In this document: positions 34,937 to 43,740 of the stretch, in pieces
Layout: each line of letters starts with the position of its first letter
Position numbering within the stretch: position 1 is the stretch's first letter
Assembly (NCBI GenBank): GCA_965277025.1
Contig: OZ255706.1
Coordinates: 1,488,001 to 1,552,000, forward strand
Length of the DNA: 64,000 bases
Reading direction: 5' to 3'
DNA from: Methylomarinum sp965277025
GTDB lineage: Bacteria > Pseudomonadota > Gammaproteobacteria > Methylococcales > Methylomonadaceae
Position numbers and translations under genes: made by a program
Notes under the pieces: generated by a model
What the model saw: only the letters and a program-made list of their open reading frames with translations
Database searches by the model: none
Told to the model about the DNA's origin: nothing

Positions 34937-36636
34937 GTAACTACTCAGCGTAAATAAGTAAAAAAACTGCTTGACACGATTTTAGCGTTATTTTTGATTT
35001 TCTGACGGCAACACCTGGCGCAAGAGGTTTACTGTATTAGCCTGCGTTAGTTGAGGCGTGTTGCCTTATAAGCACTGCCCGATAGCCCTGCTGCCGTGCA
35101 TTTCTAAAATACGATGACGGGCAACACAGAGGCAAAAATTCGTATTTCAAAAGCCATGAGACAAGAGTCCTGTACTTAAACACACAGGCCGTTTCATTGA
35201 AGATTGATTCCATTGATGTAGAGGCTGCCATTACCCATGCCCGGCAGCTGATTGAAGATGAAGCCGATTTATCTCCGGCGCTGCGGTCTTCGCTGGAGAT
35301 ATTGTTGTTGCTGGTCACGCTCTTGATGCATCGGCTCGGACTTAACAGCAGTAACAGTTCCAGGCCGCCATCAAGTGATCCTGATCGTAAAAGGAAAGCA
35401 CGGGCTGGATCAAAAAAACCAGGTGGTGGACAGAAAGGGCATATTGGCACCACGCTGGTTAAAGTCGATGATCCCGATGACGTTATCTCCATCAAGATTG
35501 ATCGCCGTACCTTGCCAGCCGGAAGCTACACGGCAGATGGCCTTGAAACCCGGCAGGTATTTGATATTGATATTTCACGGATTGTGACGGAATATCGTGC
35601 GCAAAGGCTTATCGATGAACAAGGTCGTCGGTTTGTTGCTCCTTTTCCCGAGGGTGTAACAAAAGCCGTGCAATATGGTGACCAACTCAAGGCGCACGCC
35701 GTGTATCTTTCGCAGTACCAATTATTGCCCTGCCAGCGCATCAGGGATTATTTTTCCGGTCAATTACAGATCCCCATCAGTGAAGGTTCGCTGGTTAATT
35801 TCAATCAACCAGCCTTTGAGAAGCTGGCATCCTTTGAGCCGATTTGCAAGCAAAGACTGGCGGCAGCTTCTGTTGTACATGCCGATGAAACGGGCATTAA
35901 CATCAGTGGCGCCAGGTACTGGTTGCATTGTGCTTCTAATGATTTATGGACACATTATTTTCCCCATGTAAAACGGGGCAAGGAAGCGATGGATGTCATT
36001 GGCATCCTGCCTGACTTTCATGGCATTTTATGCCACGATCACTGGAAGCCTTACTACAAGTCCCCCTTCACTCATGCCTTGTGCAATGCGCATCATCTGC
36101 GTGAACTGACCCGTGCCCGGGAGCAGGATGGACAGCAGTGGGCCAAAGAAATGGAAACCCGGTTAAAAAAGATCAATCAGGTCGTCGATGATGCAGGGGG
36201 GAAGCTTGAAGCAAGAAAAGCGGCCTGTTATCGACGACGATATCGAGATTTATTAGAGAAAGCACAAATTGAATGTCCGCCACCAACCCCGTTGCCCGGT
36301 AAACCCAAACGTGGGCGCCTCAAGCGCAGTAAATCCAGAAACTTACTGGAACGGCTGATCAATTACCCGGATGATGTCTTACGCTTTATGAGAGAAATGG
36401 ATGTGCCATTTACTAATAATCCCGGTGAGAATGATATCCGCATGACCAGGGTGCAGCAAAAAATATCGGGGTGTTTCAGGAGTGAGCAGGGTGCCATCAC
36501 CTTCTGCCGTATTCGGGGATATCTATCCACTTGTCGTAAACAGTGCCTCTGAAGCGTTGGTACTGGTATTTAAGGGGAAATTACCGGAATTTACTCAGTG
36601 ACCTGATGCTTTTGGTAAAATACGCTGAGTAGTTAC
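34937..36636 (+). mobile_element. IS66-like element, near complete (copy 3)
   Basis: It runs from GTAACTACTCAGCG at 34937 to its inverse ending at 36636, about 1700 bp. No matching 8-bp target duplication is found on the two sides. Only the tnpC-type gene is present; no tnpA/tnpB accompany it. Confidence 0.85.
35197..36552 (+). pseudogene. IS66-family transposase (TnpC-type) with altered C-terminus
   Basis: The protein has the N-terminal leucine-zipper and zinc-finger-like part (NSSNSSRPPSSDPDRKRK), the catalytic Asp in VVHADETGINI, the second in GILCHDHWKPYYK, and the NNPGENDIRM motif. An 8-bp deletion after CGTAAACA at about 36541, relative to copies 1 and 4, shifts the frame so that it ends in KQCL instead of the usual 28-residue tail. 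The start is a TTG at 35197 and is uncertain. Activity is doubtful but the catalytic core is whole. Confidence 0.8.
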
Positions 36637-36665
36637 ATAAAAACTAAACTATAGAGGAAAATACA

Positions 36666-36995
36666 ATGAGGCTAGCTGTTCTTATAATTGGGTTGTGTTT
36701 GGTTGTGCTCTTTGGAATGCCCTCATGTACCGTCGATCAAGACCATTCTGGTTGGGGTGCAATTGGCATGTTGCTATGGTTCTTGTTCATTTTGGGTTCA
36801 GCGTTTGTATTTAAGTGTCCAAAAGTATCAAGTATAATATTTTTAGTTGCATCATTTTTTGGGTTTGTTGGTTTTTCTGGCAGTACATGTGACCTATCTT
36901 TTTGGTCATTTATTTCGCTCGTCCTCGCTGCCATGTCCTACTTTGGTATCAAAGAAAAGAAGAAAAAAGATGAGTTTAAAGCATCAAAAAACTGA
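36666..36995 (+). CDS. Small membrane protein in an integron-like cassette
   Basis: A 109-residue protein with four hydrophobic segments (about residues 3-20, 32-50, 55-72, 78-95) and a lysine-rich tail; GAGGAAAA precedes the ATG. No family was recognised. It is followed within five bases by an attC-like site, and the composition is AT-rich, both typical of integron gene cassettes. The upstream cassette boundary was removed by the IS66 insertion. Confidence 0.65.
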   Translation: MRLAVLIIGLCLVVLFGMPSCTVDQDHSGWGAIGMLLWFLFILGSAFVFKCPKVSSIIFLVASFFGFVGFSGSTCDLSFWSFISLVLAAMSYFGIKEKKKKDEFKASKN

Positions 36996-36999
36996 AATT

Positions 37000-37062
37000 G
37001 CCTAACGAATAAGGTTATGTCGTGATCGCGAAGCGAGCCACGATATGAACCGTTTGTTGGAC
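37000..37062 (+). other. attC-like integron recombination site
   Basis: The site begins with GCCTAAC (fits RYYYAAC) and ends with GTTGGAC (fits GTTRRRY). Between them the arms GGTT/AACC, TCGTG/CACGA and CGC/GCG can pair around a GAA tip, the folded-hairpin layout of attC sites. No integron integrase gene is in the window, so this would be an orphan cassette cluster. Confidence 0.7.
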
Positions 37063-37293
37063 GGGCCCAGGGTCAAGTGAAGGTGTGAACGATGCTATGA
37101 AAATAGCTTTTTGTGAAGCTGCCCGATTGAACAGTCAGGTGGCTGTTTTTTTGTCCGATGATTGGAAAATGGACGGATTTCCCTTGCGCTCCGTTGTCAG
37201 GGTGCTTCTTTGACTGATTAGCCCTGATTTCAGACCGAACGCGCTCCTCAGTCAGTACCAAACTGCTTGAAGGAGGGGGAAAGTGTTTTGAAT
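37063..37293. other. Non-coding flank of the IS91-type remnant
   Basis: No gene is recognised. A GTCCAAC at 38129-38135, complementary to the GTTGGAC at the attC, suggests that the stretch between may be a second cassette into which the IS91-type piece was placed. Confidence 0.4.
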
Positions 37294-38007
37294 CTACATA
37301 ACCGTAACGAATCCTCCTCGTTTAAATGGGTGCCAGCGTTTGCGACAAAGCCAACGCCTCAAAACCGGTATGCGCGTTCGTTGTACGGCCATTTCACCGC
37401 CGCAGCAGGGACATTTCATTGCGGGTCGTTTTCGGATGGCAGGTAATCCTTTTTTGGGGTCGAGGTTGTGCAGGCGTTGTAAAATCCGGATCATGCCTTT
37501 GCTGTCAGGATGCAGGAAACCAGAATTCCGGGCCCGGCGAAAGCCTTTTGGCAGCACATGCTGGAGCACTAACCACAGGAATTCAGCAGCGGAGACGGTT
37601 TTGTTTCGCCAGCGTTTGGTATGACTGTCCTGATACCGGTAAGTGACCTTGCCGTCCCGGCAGGACAGAATGTCCTTTTCCCGGATGACACCGCGATACA
37701 GATAGCGCCCCAGATAAATAAGCGCCTTGTCACCCGAACCGACCCGCTTGCAGTCAACGACCCATTTGTGCGGCATCGCCTTGGGCAGTGACAGCTTTTC
37801 CCGGGCAAGGCGCTCCAGCAGGTCACAAAAATAATCCAGCAACTGCTCCCGGGAAAGATTCTCCAGATCGCCGTCGAAATAAGCACCGATACGACGGATC
37901 GCGCGAGAACAGGCGTCGATAGTTTTTGGCTGCAAGCCTTTCAGTTTGAGATGTTTACAATGCTGAGCATAATAATGGTTGAATTTTTCATTGGTTGGTG
38001 ATTTCAT
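37294..38007 (-). pseudogene. IS91-type remnant: recombinase N-terminus fused to Y2 transposase C-terminus
   Basis: Residues 1 to about 72 (NEKFNHYYAQHCKHLKLKGLQPKTIDACSRAIRRIG) look like the SAM-like N-terminal domain of the tyrosine recombinase that accompanies some IS91 elements. From about residue 78 the sequence is the C-terminal part of an IS91 transposase (HKWVVDCKRVGSGDKALIYLGRYLYRGVI, LQHVLPKGFRRARNSGFLHP) with a Cys-rich end MKCPCCGGEM. The two are joined in frame with the middle of both genes missing. The HUH/Tyr catalytic part of the transposase is absent, so it should be inactive as a transposase. The flank 38008-38266 carries no gene. Confidence 0.75.
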
Positions 38008-38266
38008 GGTAATGTAACCTCAGTGTCAGTTGATTGAACTTACACAGTACCCTTTTCTGAAATAGAGGGGAAACGAGGTTACACTTGATTTTTACGATGG
38101 GGCCGGTTTTTTCTCCGCGTTAGCGGCTCCGTCCAACATGATGGTTGAGTTAGTTTTACCGTACAAAAACAGGCGGCTGATGTTTGCTGACAAGTTGCTT
38201 GGAAATTATAAAACAGTTTGCTAATGTAAGCATTCCTACTCTTGATTTGAAGGGCTAAAAAACACT

Positions 38267-38959
38267 ATGGGCAATAGGTCAGATCAAATGAATTCTGTTG
38301 ACAAAACCCAGCTTCGTAGAGCGTTACTGGACTGGCGGGATAAGCATCTTGAGATAGTTTATCACCATCTTCAGCGCGAATTGCCCTTGTTGCTCAATGA
38401 TCTCGACACAAAAATCGAACGCATGGCCTTCACTGATTTCTTAAAAGGCAAAAGTTATTTTAAGGAAAACCTGGAACCTGTCTACAAACAGTGGGTTGAA
38501 ACGGAGGTATCGTTATTGATGAAAGAAGCTCAAGAAGAGCAGGACAAAATCTATCGCCATTTCATCGAATATAAGAATATCGACAACGAAATAGAATTTC
38601 AGGATAACAGCACTGAACAAATCAAGTGGGGCATCCTTTCAAGCGGCGCTGCCGCCGCCGGTATTCCAGTATTGTTACCTTTATCGACCAGCTCCTTGTC
38701 AGCGGGCGGCATCCTGGGCTGGTTAGGCGTTACGACCACCGTGATCAATTGGCCCGTGGTCGTAATTGGCGGTGCAGTTTGCGTGGGACTAGGGGTATTT
38801 GGAAGCAAAGAAATAACCAACAGACACGAGTCCTATAAAAAGGAGGTTCATCAATTTATTAAAGAACGGGTTCTCTACAATGAATACGCTATCGCTCAAT
38901 GTTTGCAAGAAAAAATTAATGAGGCGTCCAACAATCTGGTGCTAGAAATAAATAAGTAA
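38267..38959 (+). CDS. Uncharacterised membrane-hairpin protein (first gene of a pair)
   Basis: A 230-residue protein with a long charged helical N-terminal half (residues 1-115), then two hydrophobic stretches rich in Gly/Ala/Ser (about 118-145 and 152-178, the latter INWPVVVIGGAVCVGLGVFG), then a helical tail. No signal peptide. The architecture, a soluble helical part plus a membrane hairpin, recalls pore-forming or membrane-remodelling proteins, but no family was recognised. ATG 38267 is used here; ATG 38288 is an alternative. Its stop overlaps the next start (TAATG), so the pair is co-translated. Confidence 0.7.
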   Translation: MGNRSDQMNSVDKTQLRRALLDWRDKHLEIVYHHLQRELPLLLNDLDTKIERMAFTDFLKGKSYFKENLEPVYKQWVETEVSLLMKEAQEEQDKIYRHFIEYKNIDNEIEFQDNSTEQIKWGILSSGAAAAGIPVLLPLSTSSLSAGGILGWLGVTTTVINWPVVVIGGAVCVGLGVFGSKEITNRHESYKKEVHQFIKERVLYNEYAIAQCLQEKINEASNNLVLEINK

Positions 38960-39942
38960 TGAGCACTATTCCATTTAGCATTCCCTCGGAATATGCAGCC
39001 GCTTTGATGGATGGCAGTCTGATTCGAATTGGAACACTTTTGAAAGAAAGCGCTACCGGAAAAATCGTCGCCCACGTCCAGGAAACCGGAGCCGTCCAAA
39101 ACGTTTTGGGCAATCCGGGCAACATGTTTTTTACTCCTTTTGATATTCTGACCTCGTCTTCCAGTCTCTATGCCAATATTCAACTGGATCAGTTGAAAAC
39201 TATGATCGAAAGTTTACAGATTTTGCAATACGCCAATTTGGGCGTTTCTTTGGCGGGTATCGGCATCAATGTGCTTGGATTTGCCATGATAAACCGGCGT
39301 CTGGATAGCATTTCAAATCAGATTTCATCCTTGTCAGAAAAAATAGACCAGCAGTTTCAGGAATTGCATGAACGGGAATTAAGAGATCGTTTTTACAGAA
39401 TACGATCATTATATGAACAAGCCGATTTAGCGCACGCATTTAAAGACCCTGTCAGTAGATGGCTGTATTTGGAATCCCGATTGGTAGAGGAAAGCGGATT
39501 TTTTAAAGGCGAAATAGATAATTATCTCCAAGGAGAAATTGTCAAAAAAGACTTGTTGAAGTTTTATATCAACGCTTGGTCTTTATGTAACGCCGGCCGC
39601 GTCGAATGTTTGCTATCCGCCAATGAACTTGAAGCCGCTCATAAAAGTGCAAAGCAGATTGGACAAGAATACAGTACTGTTTTCGATGGAATTTCACCTT
39701 TTCATCTCACACAAAAAATCCTGTCCGAAAAACCGGAACAAATAATCTACAGTCAATTCAGGGCCCAGCAAACGGAAACGGTCAATCTTATTCAAAGTAT
39801 CAGAGACATGACCGATGCGGCATTAACCAAACCCTTGTTAATAGAAACTCTCATTGCGAATGGCATTGATGGAAACCAGTATCTATCAGCAATTCGACAG
39901 GAAAAGGAAGAACCGATACTGTTGTTGAAAACGACCCGTTGA
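38959..39942 (+). CDS. Uncharacterised protein with one membrane segment and a coiled coil (second gene of a pair)
   Basis: The 327-residue protein starts with a soluble part (IPSEYAAALMDGSLIRIGTLLKESATGKIV), has a hydrophobic segment near residues 92-112 (NLGVSLAGIGINVLGFAMI), then a coiled coil (RRLDSISNQISSLSEKIDQQFQELHE) and a long soluble C-terminal region. No family recognised. It overlaps the upstream membrane-hairpin gene by one base. The pair lies among transposons and cassette DNA, a common place for defence, toxin or mobile-element fitness genes; function is unknown. Confidence 0.7.
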   Translation: MSTIPFSIPSEYAAALMDGSLIRIGTLLKESATGKIVAHVQETGAVQNVLGNPGNMFFTPFDILTSSSSLYANIQLDQLKTMIESLQILQYANLGVSLAGIGINVLGFAMINRRLDSISNQISSLSEKIDQQFQELHERELRDRFYRIRSLYEQADLAHAFKDPVSRWLYLESRLVEESGFFKGEIDNYLQGEIVKKDLLKFYINAWSLCNAGRVECLLSANELEAAHKSAKQIGQEYSTVFDGISPFHLTQKILSEKPEQIIYSQFRAQQTETVNLIQSIRDMTDAALTKPLLIETLIANGIDGNQYLSAIRQEKEEPILLLKTTR

Positions 39943-40012
39943 TTGCTTCCTGAGTGATTAGGTGCCTCCGATCGATCCGCACAGCATCTTTGTGTTTCTA
40001 CAAAATCTGTTT

Positions 40013-41203
40013 GTAACTACTCAGCGTATTTTACCAAAAGCATCAGGTCACTGAGTAAATTCCGGTAATTTCCCCTTAAATACCAGTACCAACGCTTCAG
40101 AGGCACTGACATGATGTTTACGACAAGTGGATAGATATCCCCGAATACGGCAGAAGGTGATGGCACCCTGCTCACTCCTGAAACACCCCGATATTTTTTG
40201 CTGCACCCTGGTCATGCGGATATCATTCTCACCGGGATTATTAGTAAATGGCACATCCATTTCTCTCATGAAGCGTAAGACATCATCCTGGTAATTGATC
40301 AGCCGTTCCAGTAAGTTTCTGGATTTACTGCGCTTGAGGCGCCCACGTTTGGGTTTACCGGGCAACGGGGTTGGTGGCGGACATTCAATTTGTGCTTTCT
40401 CTAATAAATCTCGATATCGTCGTCGATAACAGGCCGCTTTTCTTGCTTCAAGCTTCCCCCCTGCATCATCGACGACCTGATTGATCTTTTTTAACCGGGT
40501 TTCCATTTCTTTGGCCCACTGCTGTCCATCCTGCTCCCGGGCACGGGTCAGTTCACGCAGATGATGCGCATTGCACAAGGCATGAGTGAAGGGGGACTTG
40601 TAGTAAGGCTTCCAGTGATCGTGGCATAAAATGCCATGAAAGTCAGGCAGGATGCCAATGACATCCATCGCTTCCTTGCCCCGTTTTACATGGGGAAAAT
40701 AATGTGTCCATAAATCATTAGAAGCACAATGCAACCAGTACCTGGCGCCATTGATGTTAATGCCCGTTTCATCGGCATGTACAACAGAAGCTGCCGCCAG
40801 TCTTTGCTTGCAAATCGGCTCAAAGGATGCCAGCTTCTCAAAGGCTGGTTGATTGAAATTAACCAACGAACCTTCACTGATGGGGATCTGTAATTGATCG
40901 GAAAAATAATCCTTGATGCGCTGGCAGGGCAATAATTGGTACTGCGAAAGATACACGGCGTGCGCCTTGAGTTGGTCACCATATTGCACGGCTTTTGTTA
41001 CGCCCTCGGGAAAAGGAGCAACAAACCGACGACCTTGTTCATCGATAAGCCTTTGCGCACGATATTCCGTCACAATCCGTGAAATATCAATATCAAATAC
41101 CTGCCGGGTTTCAAAGCCATCTGCCGTGTAGCTTCCGGCTGGCAAGGTACGGCGATCAATCTTGATGGAGATAACGTCATCGGGATCATCGACTTTAACC
41201 AGC
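40013..41203 (-). mobile_element. IS66-like element, 3' two-thirds (copy 4)
   Basis: The terminal GTAACTACTCAGCG lies at 40013 and identity to copy 3 extends to about 41203, where the sequence changes abruptly within the transposase gene. The left third of the element is missing. Confidence 0.85.
40048..41203 (-). pseudogene. IS66-family transposase, N-terminally truncated
   Basis: From LVKVDDPDDVISIKID onward the sequence follows the TnpC-type transposase of copy 3, with both catalytic Asp motifs (VVHADETGINI, GILCHDHWKPYYK), NNPGENDIRM, and the normal end KLPEFTQ. About the first 90 residues are lost; in their place the frame reads into a short piece of a different gene (41204-41267). It is a fusion caused by deletion, not an intact gene. 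Confidence 0.85.
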
Positions 41204-41267
41204 ATGGCGCGCAGGTCTTTTAAATCCAGCAGTAACAGACCTTCATCATCGGCAATTTTAAAGCAGC
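41204..41267 (-). pseudogene. Sliver of a DUF853 (YjgR/HerA-like) ATPase gene
   Basis: About 20 codons read CFKIADDEGLLLLDLKDLRAM. The segment EGLLLLDLKDLRAML is a conserved stretch of the DUF853/YjgR family of HerA-like ATPases. The piece is trapped between IS66-like copy 4 and the left end of IS21, so the rest of the host gene must have been lost or moved. Confidence 0.6.
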
Positions 41268-41396
41268 TGTTAATGGCCAATTAAAATAGACCAAAACTGG
41301 CCAACAAAAGTGAGCTACTTTTTCAGACTTTATTTATTGAAATAAATCTGAGAGAGTCCCTGAATTTTTTCAGGGAGTCCTGTGAAGGAGTGGAAC

Positions 41397-42947
41397 GTGA
41401 TTCATCAAATCAAAGCGTTATACAACGAAGGCAATGGCTTATCGATGCGCAAGATTGCCAGACAACCGGGTATTTCCCGGCATACAGTCTCGAAGTACCT
41501 GAAACTGACAGAGGCTGAAATTACGGCCTTACAGGCAACCACAGAGCGTGGTAAAAAACTGGATGACTACCGGGAGTATATTATCCATCTGCTGCAGACC
41601 TGGCCGGGCTTGTCGGCGGTCAAGGTGCTGCGCAAATTGAAAGCCAAAGAGGAGATGCTGGCGGTTTCCGACCGTTCGGTACGCCGCTACATTCAAGCGT
41701 TGAAGCAGGAAATCAGCGTCAAGCAGCAGCGCTATTATGAACCGGTACTGGACATGGTGCCGGGCGAACAGTGTCAGGTCGATGGCGGCGAGTTGCGTGG
41801 TGTCATGATTGGCGGTGTGGAAACTACAGTGTATTTCATGGTGTTTGTGCTGTCTTGTTCCAGGCTGATGTATGTATCTGTATCCGACCGGCCCATTGAT
41901 ACGGAAACTCTGATTCAGCAGCACGATGCGGCATTTCGCTATTTCGGCGGCATGCCAGCTGAATGTGTTTATGATCAAACCAAACTGGTGGTGATCAGTG
42001 AAGTGTTTCGGGAGCTGGAGCTCAATCAACGTTTTCATCAGTACGCCACAGCGGCCGGCTTCCGTATCCGTGCCTGCGAGGGCTATGACCCGGAAAGTAA
42101 AGGCAAGGTTGAAGCCGGGGTCAAATACGTCAGGCAAAACGGTCTCTATGGGGAAACCTTTACGGACTGGTCTGGGCTGGAAAGGTATCTGTCCGACTGG
42201 CTGGACACGATTGCCAACCAGCGTGTTCATGGCAGCACCGGTCAACAGCCGGCCATGCACTATCGAAACGAAGAACAGGACAGGATGCTGCCGTACCTGA
42301 CACCGTCTTGCGTCAGCGAGAATCCAGCGCAGGCCAGGGTCACCCGCAAAGTGGACAAAACCGGCCTGATAGCCTGGCAAGGCAACAAATACTCAGTGCC
42401 CATGGCTTATCAAAGGGCGCAGGTGGCGGTAAAAGTCGAACACGGTCAATTACGGATCGCTGACCTCTCGACCGGCCAGAAGATTGCCGAACATACCCTG
42501 CGCCTGGAAAAAGGCCAGATCATCAAGAACACCGATCATTATCGTGATAAAGGTCAATATATCCAGCAACTGGAACAGGACATCCAGGAACTGCCGGGAA
42601 AAGGGGCTGACGCCAGTCAGGCATTGTGTGCATTACTGAAAGCCACCTCGCCGAAAATCGACAAAGACCAGTTACCGGGCGTCAAACAGATCCTCAAGCA
42701 ATGGACGTCACAATACGGCCCGGTGAGCGATGAAGTACTGATGCGTATCCTGGATCGAACACAGCTCACCGCAACAGGCTTCAAGGATTGTCTGGACGCC
42801 TGGCAACACCACCCAGCGCGAAGTACCCATGAGAAGGCCACTGCACAGATAACAACTACGCGCCAGAAAGCGCCCACCCAACTGGAACGCTATCGCGTCC
42901 TGAATGGCCAGTCGACTGGTCAGGAGGTGAGCCATGTCATCCATTGA
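41397..42947 (+). CDS. istA: IS21 transposase IstA
   Basis: The protein starts with a helix-turn-helix (LSMRKIARQPGISRHTVSKYL), has the DDE core with the first Asp in QCQVDGGELRG, the second in ECVYDQTKLVV, and the Glu in DPESKGKVEAGVKYVR, followed by a C-terminal domain as in IS21 IstA. I favour the GTG at 41397 with AAGGAG six bases upstream; GTG 41382 is an alternative. It overlaps istB by 14 bases. Intact. Confidence 0.92.
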   Translation: MIHQIKALYNEGNGLSMRKIARQPGISRHTVSKYLKLTEAEITALQATTERGKKLDDYREYIIHLLQTWPGLSAVKVLRKLKAKEEMLAVSDRSVRRYIQALKQEISVKQQRYYEPVLDMVPGEQCQVDGGELRGVMIGGVETTVYFMVFVLSCSRLMYVSVSDRPIDTETLIQQHDAAFRYFGGMPAECVYDQTKLVVISEVFRELELNQRFHQYATAAGFRIRACEGYDPESKGKVEAGVKYVRQNGLYGETFTDWSGLERYLSDWLDTIANQRVHGSTGQQPAMHYRNEEQDRMLPYLTPSCVSENPAQARVTRKVDKTGLIAWQGNKYSVPMAYQRAQVAVKVEHGQLRIADLSTGQKIAEHTLRLEKGQIIKNTDHYRDKGQYIQQLEQDIQELPGKGADASQALCALLKATSPKIDKDQLPGVKQILKQWTSQYGPVSDEVLMRILDRTQLTATGFKDCLDAWQHHPARSTHEKATAQITTTRQKAPTQLERYRVLNGQSTGQEVSHVIH

Positions 42948-43674
42948 CAGCGTTGCCGGAAAATACCGCAGTCTGTGCCTGGCGGGCATTGCCGGACAAC
43001 TGGTCACCCTGCTCAGTCAGGCAGAAGCCAACGAAAGCTCCTGCCTGCACTTTGCCGAAAGCCTGGTGGACTTGGAGCGACAACAGCGCAACCAAAAACG
43101 CATCGAGCAAAACCGCAAACGCGCCGGATTTCCCGTGCAAAAAAGCCTGGATGAATTCGACTACCGCGTACAGACCACCATCAGCAAACGGGAAATCAAC
43201 AGCCTGCTGGACTTTGGTTTCATCGACAACCGCGAAAACATCGTCTTCATTGGCCCGCCCGGGGTCGGTAAAACCCACCTGTCCATCGGCATCGGCCTGA
43301 AGGCGATTGAGGCCGGCTACAAGGTCAGCTTCAATACCGCATTAGGGCTGATCGAAATGCTGGAGATTGCCGAACTCAAAGGTGAGCTGAAAAAGAAAAT
43401 CAACCAGTTGGCCAAATTCGACGTCTTGATCATCGATGACCCGGGCTATTTACCGTTGAACAAACAGGGGATGCACAACCTGTTTCAACTGATTAACACG
43501 CTGTATGAATACCGCTCGATCATTCTGACCACCAACAAGGAATTCACCAACTGGGGAGAATTTTTCATCGATGACAATATCGCCGTGCCGATTGTCGACC
43601 GACTGATTCATCATTCACACATTTTTATGCCGGGAGGGGAAAGCTATCGACTGAGATCCAAACTGAATAACTGA
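42934..43674 (+). CDS. istB: IS21 helper ATPase IstB
   Basis: A 246-residue AAA+ protein with Walker A GPPGVGKTHLSIG and Walker B DVLIIDDPGYLPLNKQ; IstB selects targets and stimulates IstA. The start ATG at 42934 has AGGAGGTGAGCC upstream and lies inside the istA end, as usual. Intact. Confidence 0.93.
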   Translation: MSSIDSVAGKYRSLCLAGIAGQLVTLLSQAEANESSCLHFAESLVDLERQQRNQKRIEQNRKRAGFPVQKSLDEFDYRVQTTISKREINSLLDFGFIDNRENIVFIGPPGVGKTHLSIGIGLKAIEAGYKVSFNTALGLIEMLEIAELKGELKKKINQLAKFDVLIIDDPGYLPLNKQGMHNLFQLINTLYEYRSIILTTNKEFTNWGEFFIDDNIAVPIVDRLIHHSHIFMPGGESYRLRSKLNN

Positions 43675-43740
43675 TTTTTTACCTGAAAAGTGGCGCACTT
43701 TTAATGGCCGAAACTGGCTCAGTTATTTTGGCCATTGACA

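Larger units (their letters stand above)
41268..43740 (+). mobile_element. IS21-family element, complete
   Basis: The element is about 2473 bp; the ends TGTTAATGGCCAA (left) and its inverse at 43740 (TGTCAATGGCCAA on the minus strand) match, each followed by sub-terminal copies of GGCCAR-CTTTT motifs. The two flanks share no target duplication: left is a DUF853 sliver, right is the multiheme cytochrome gene. A deletion or recombination therefore took place after insertion. Confidence 0.88.

Noticed and set aside
41529..42380. 283-codon minus-strand frame inside istA
   Set aside because: It is fully antisense to an intact IS21 transposase gene with clear catalytic motifs.
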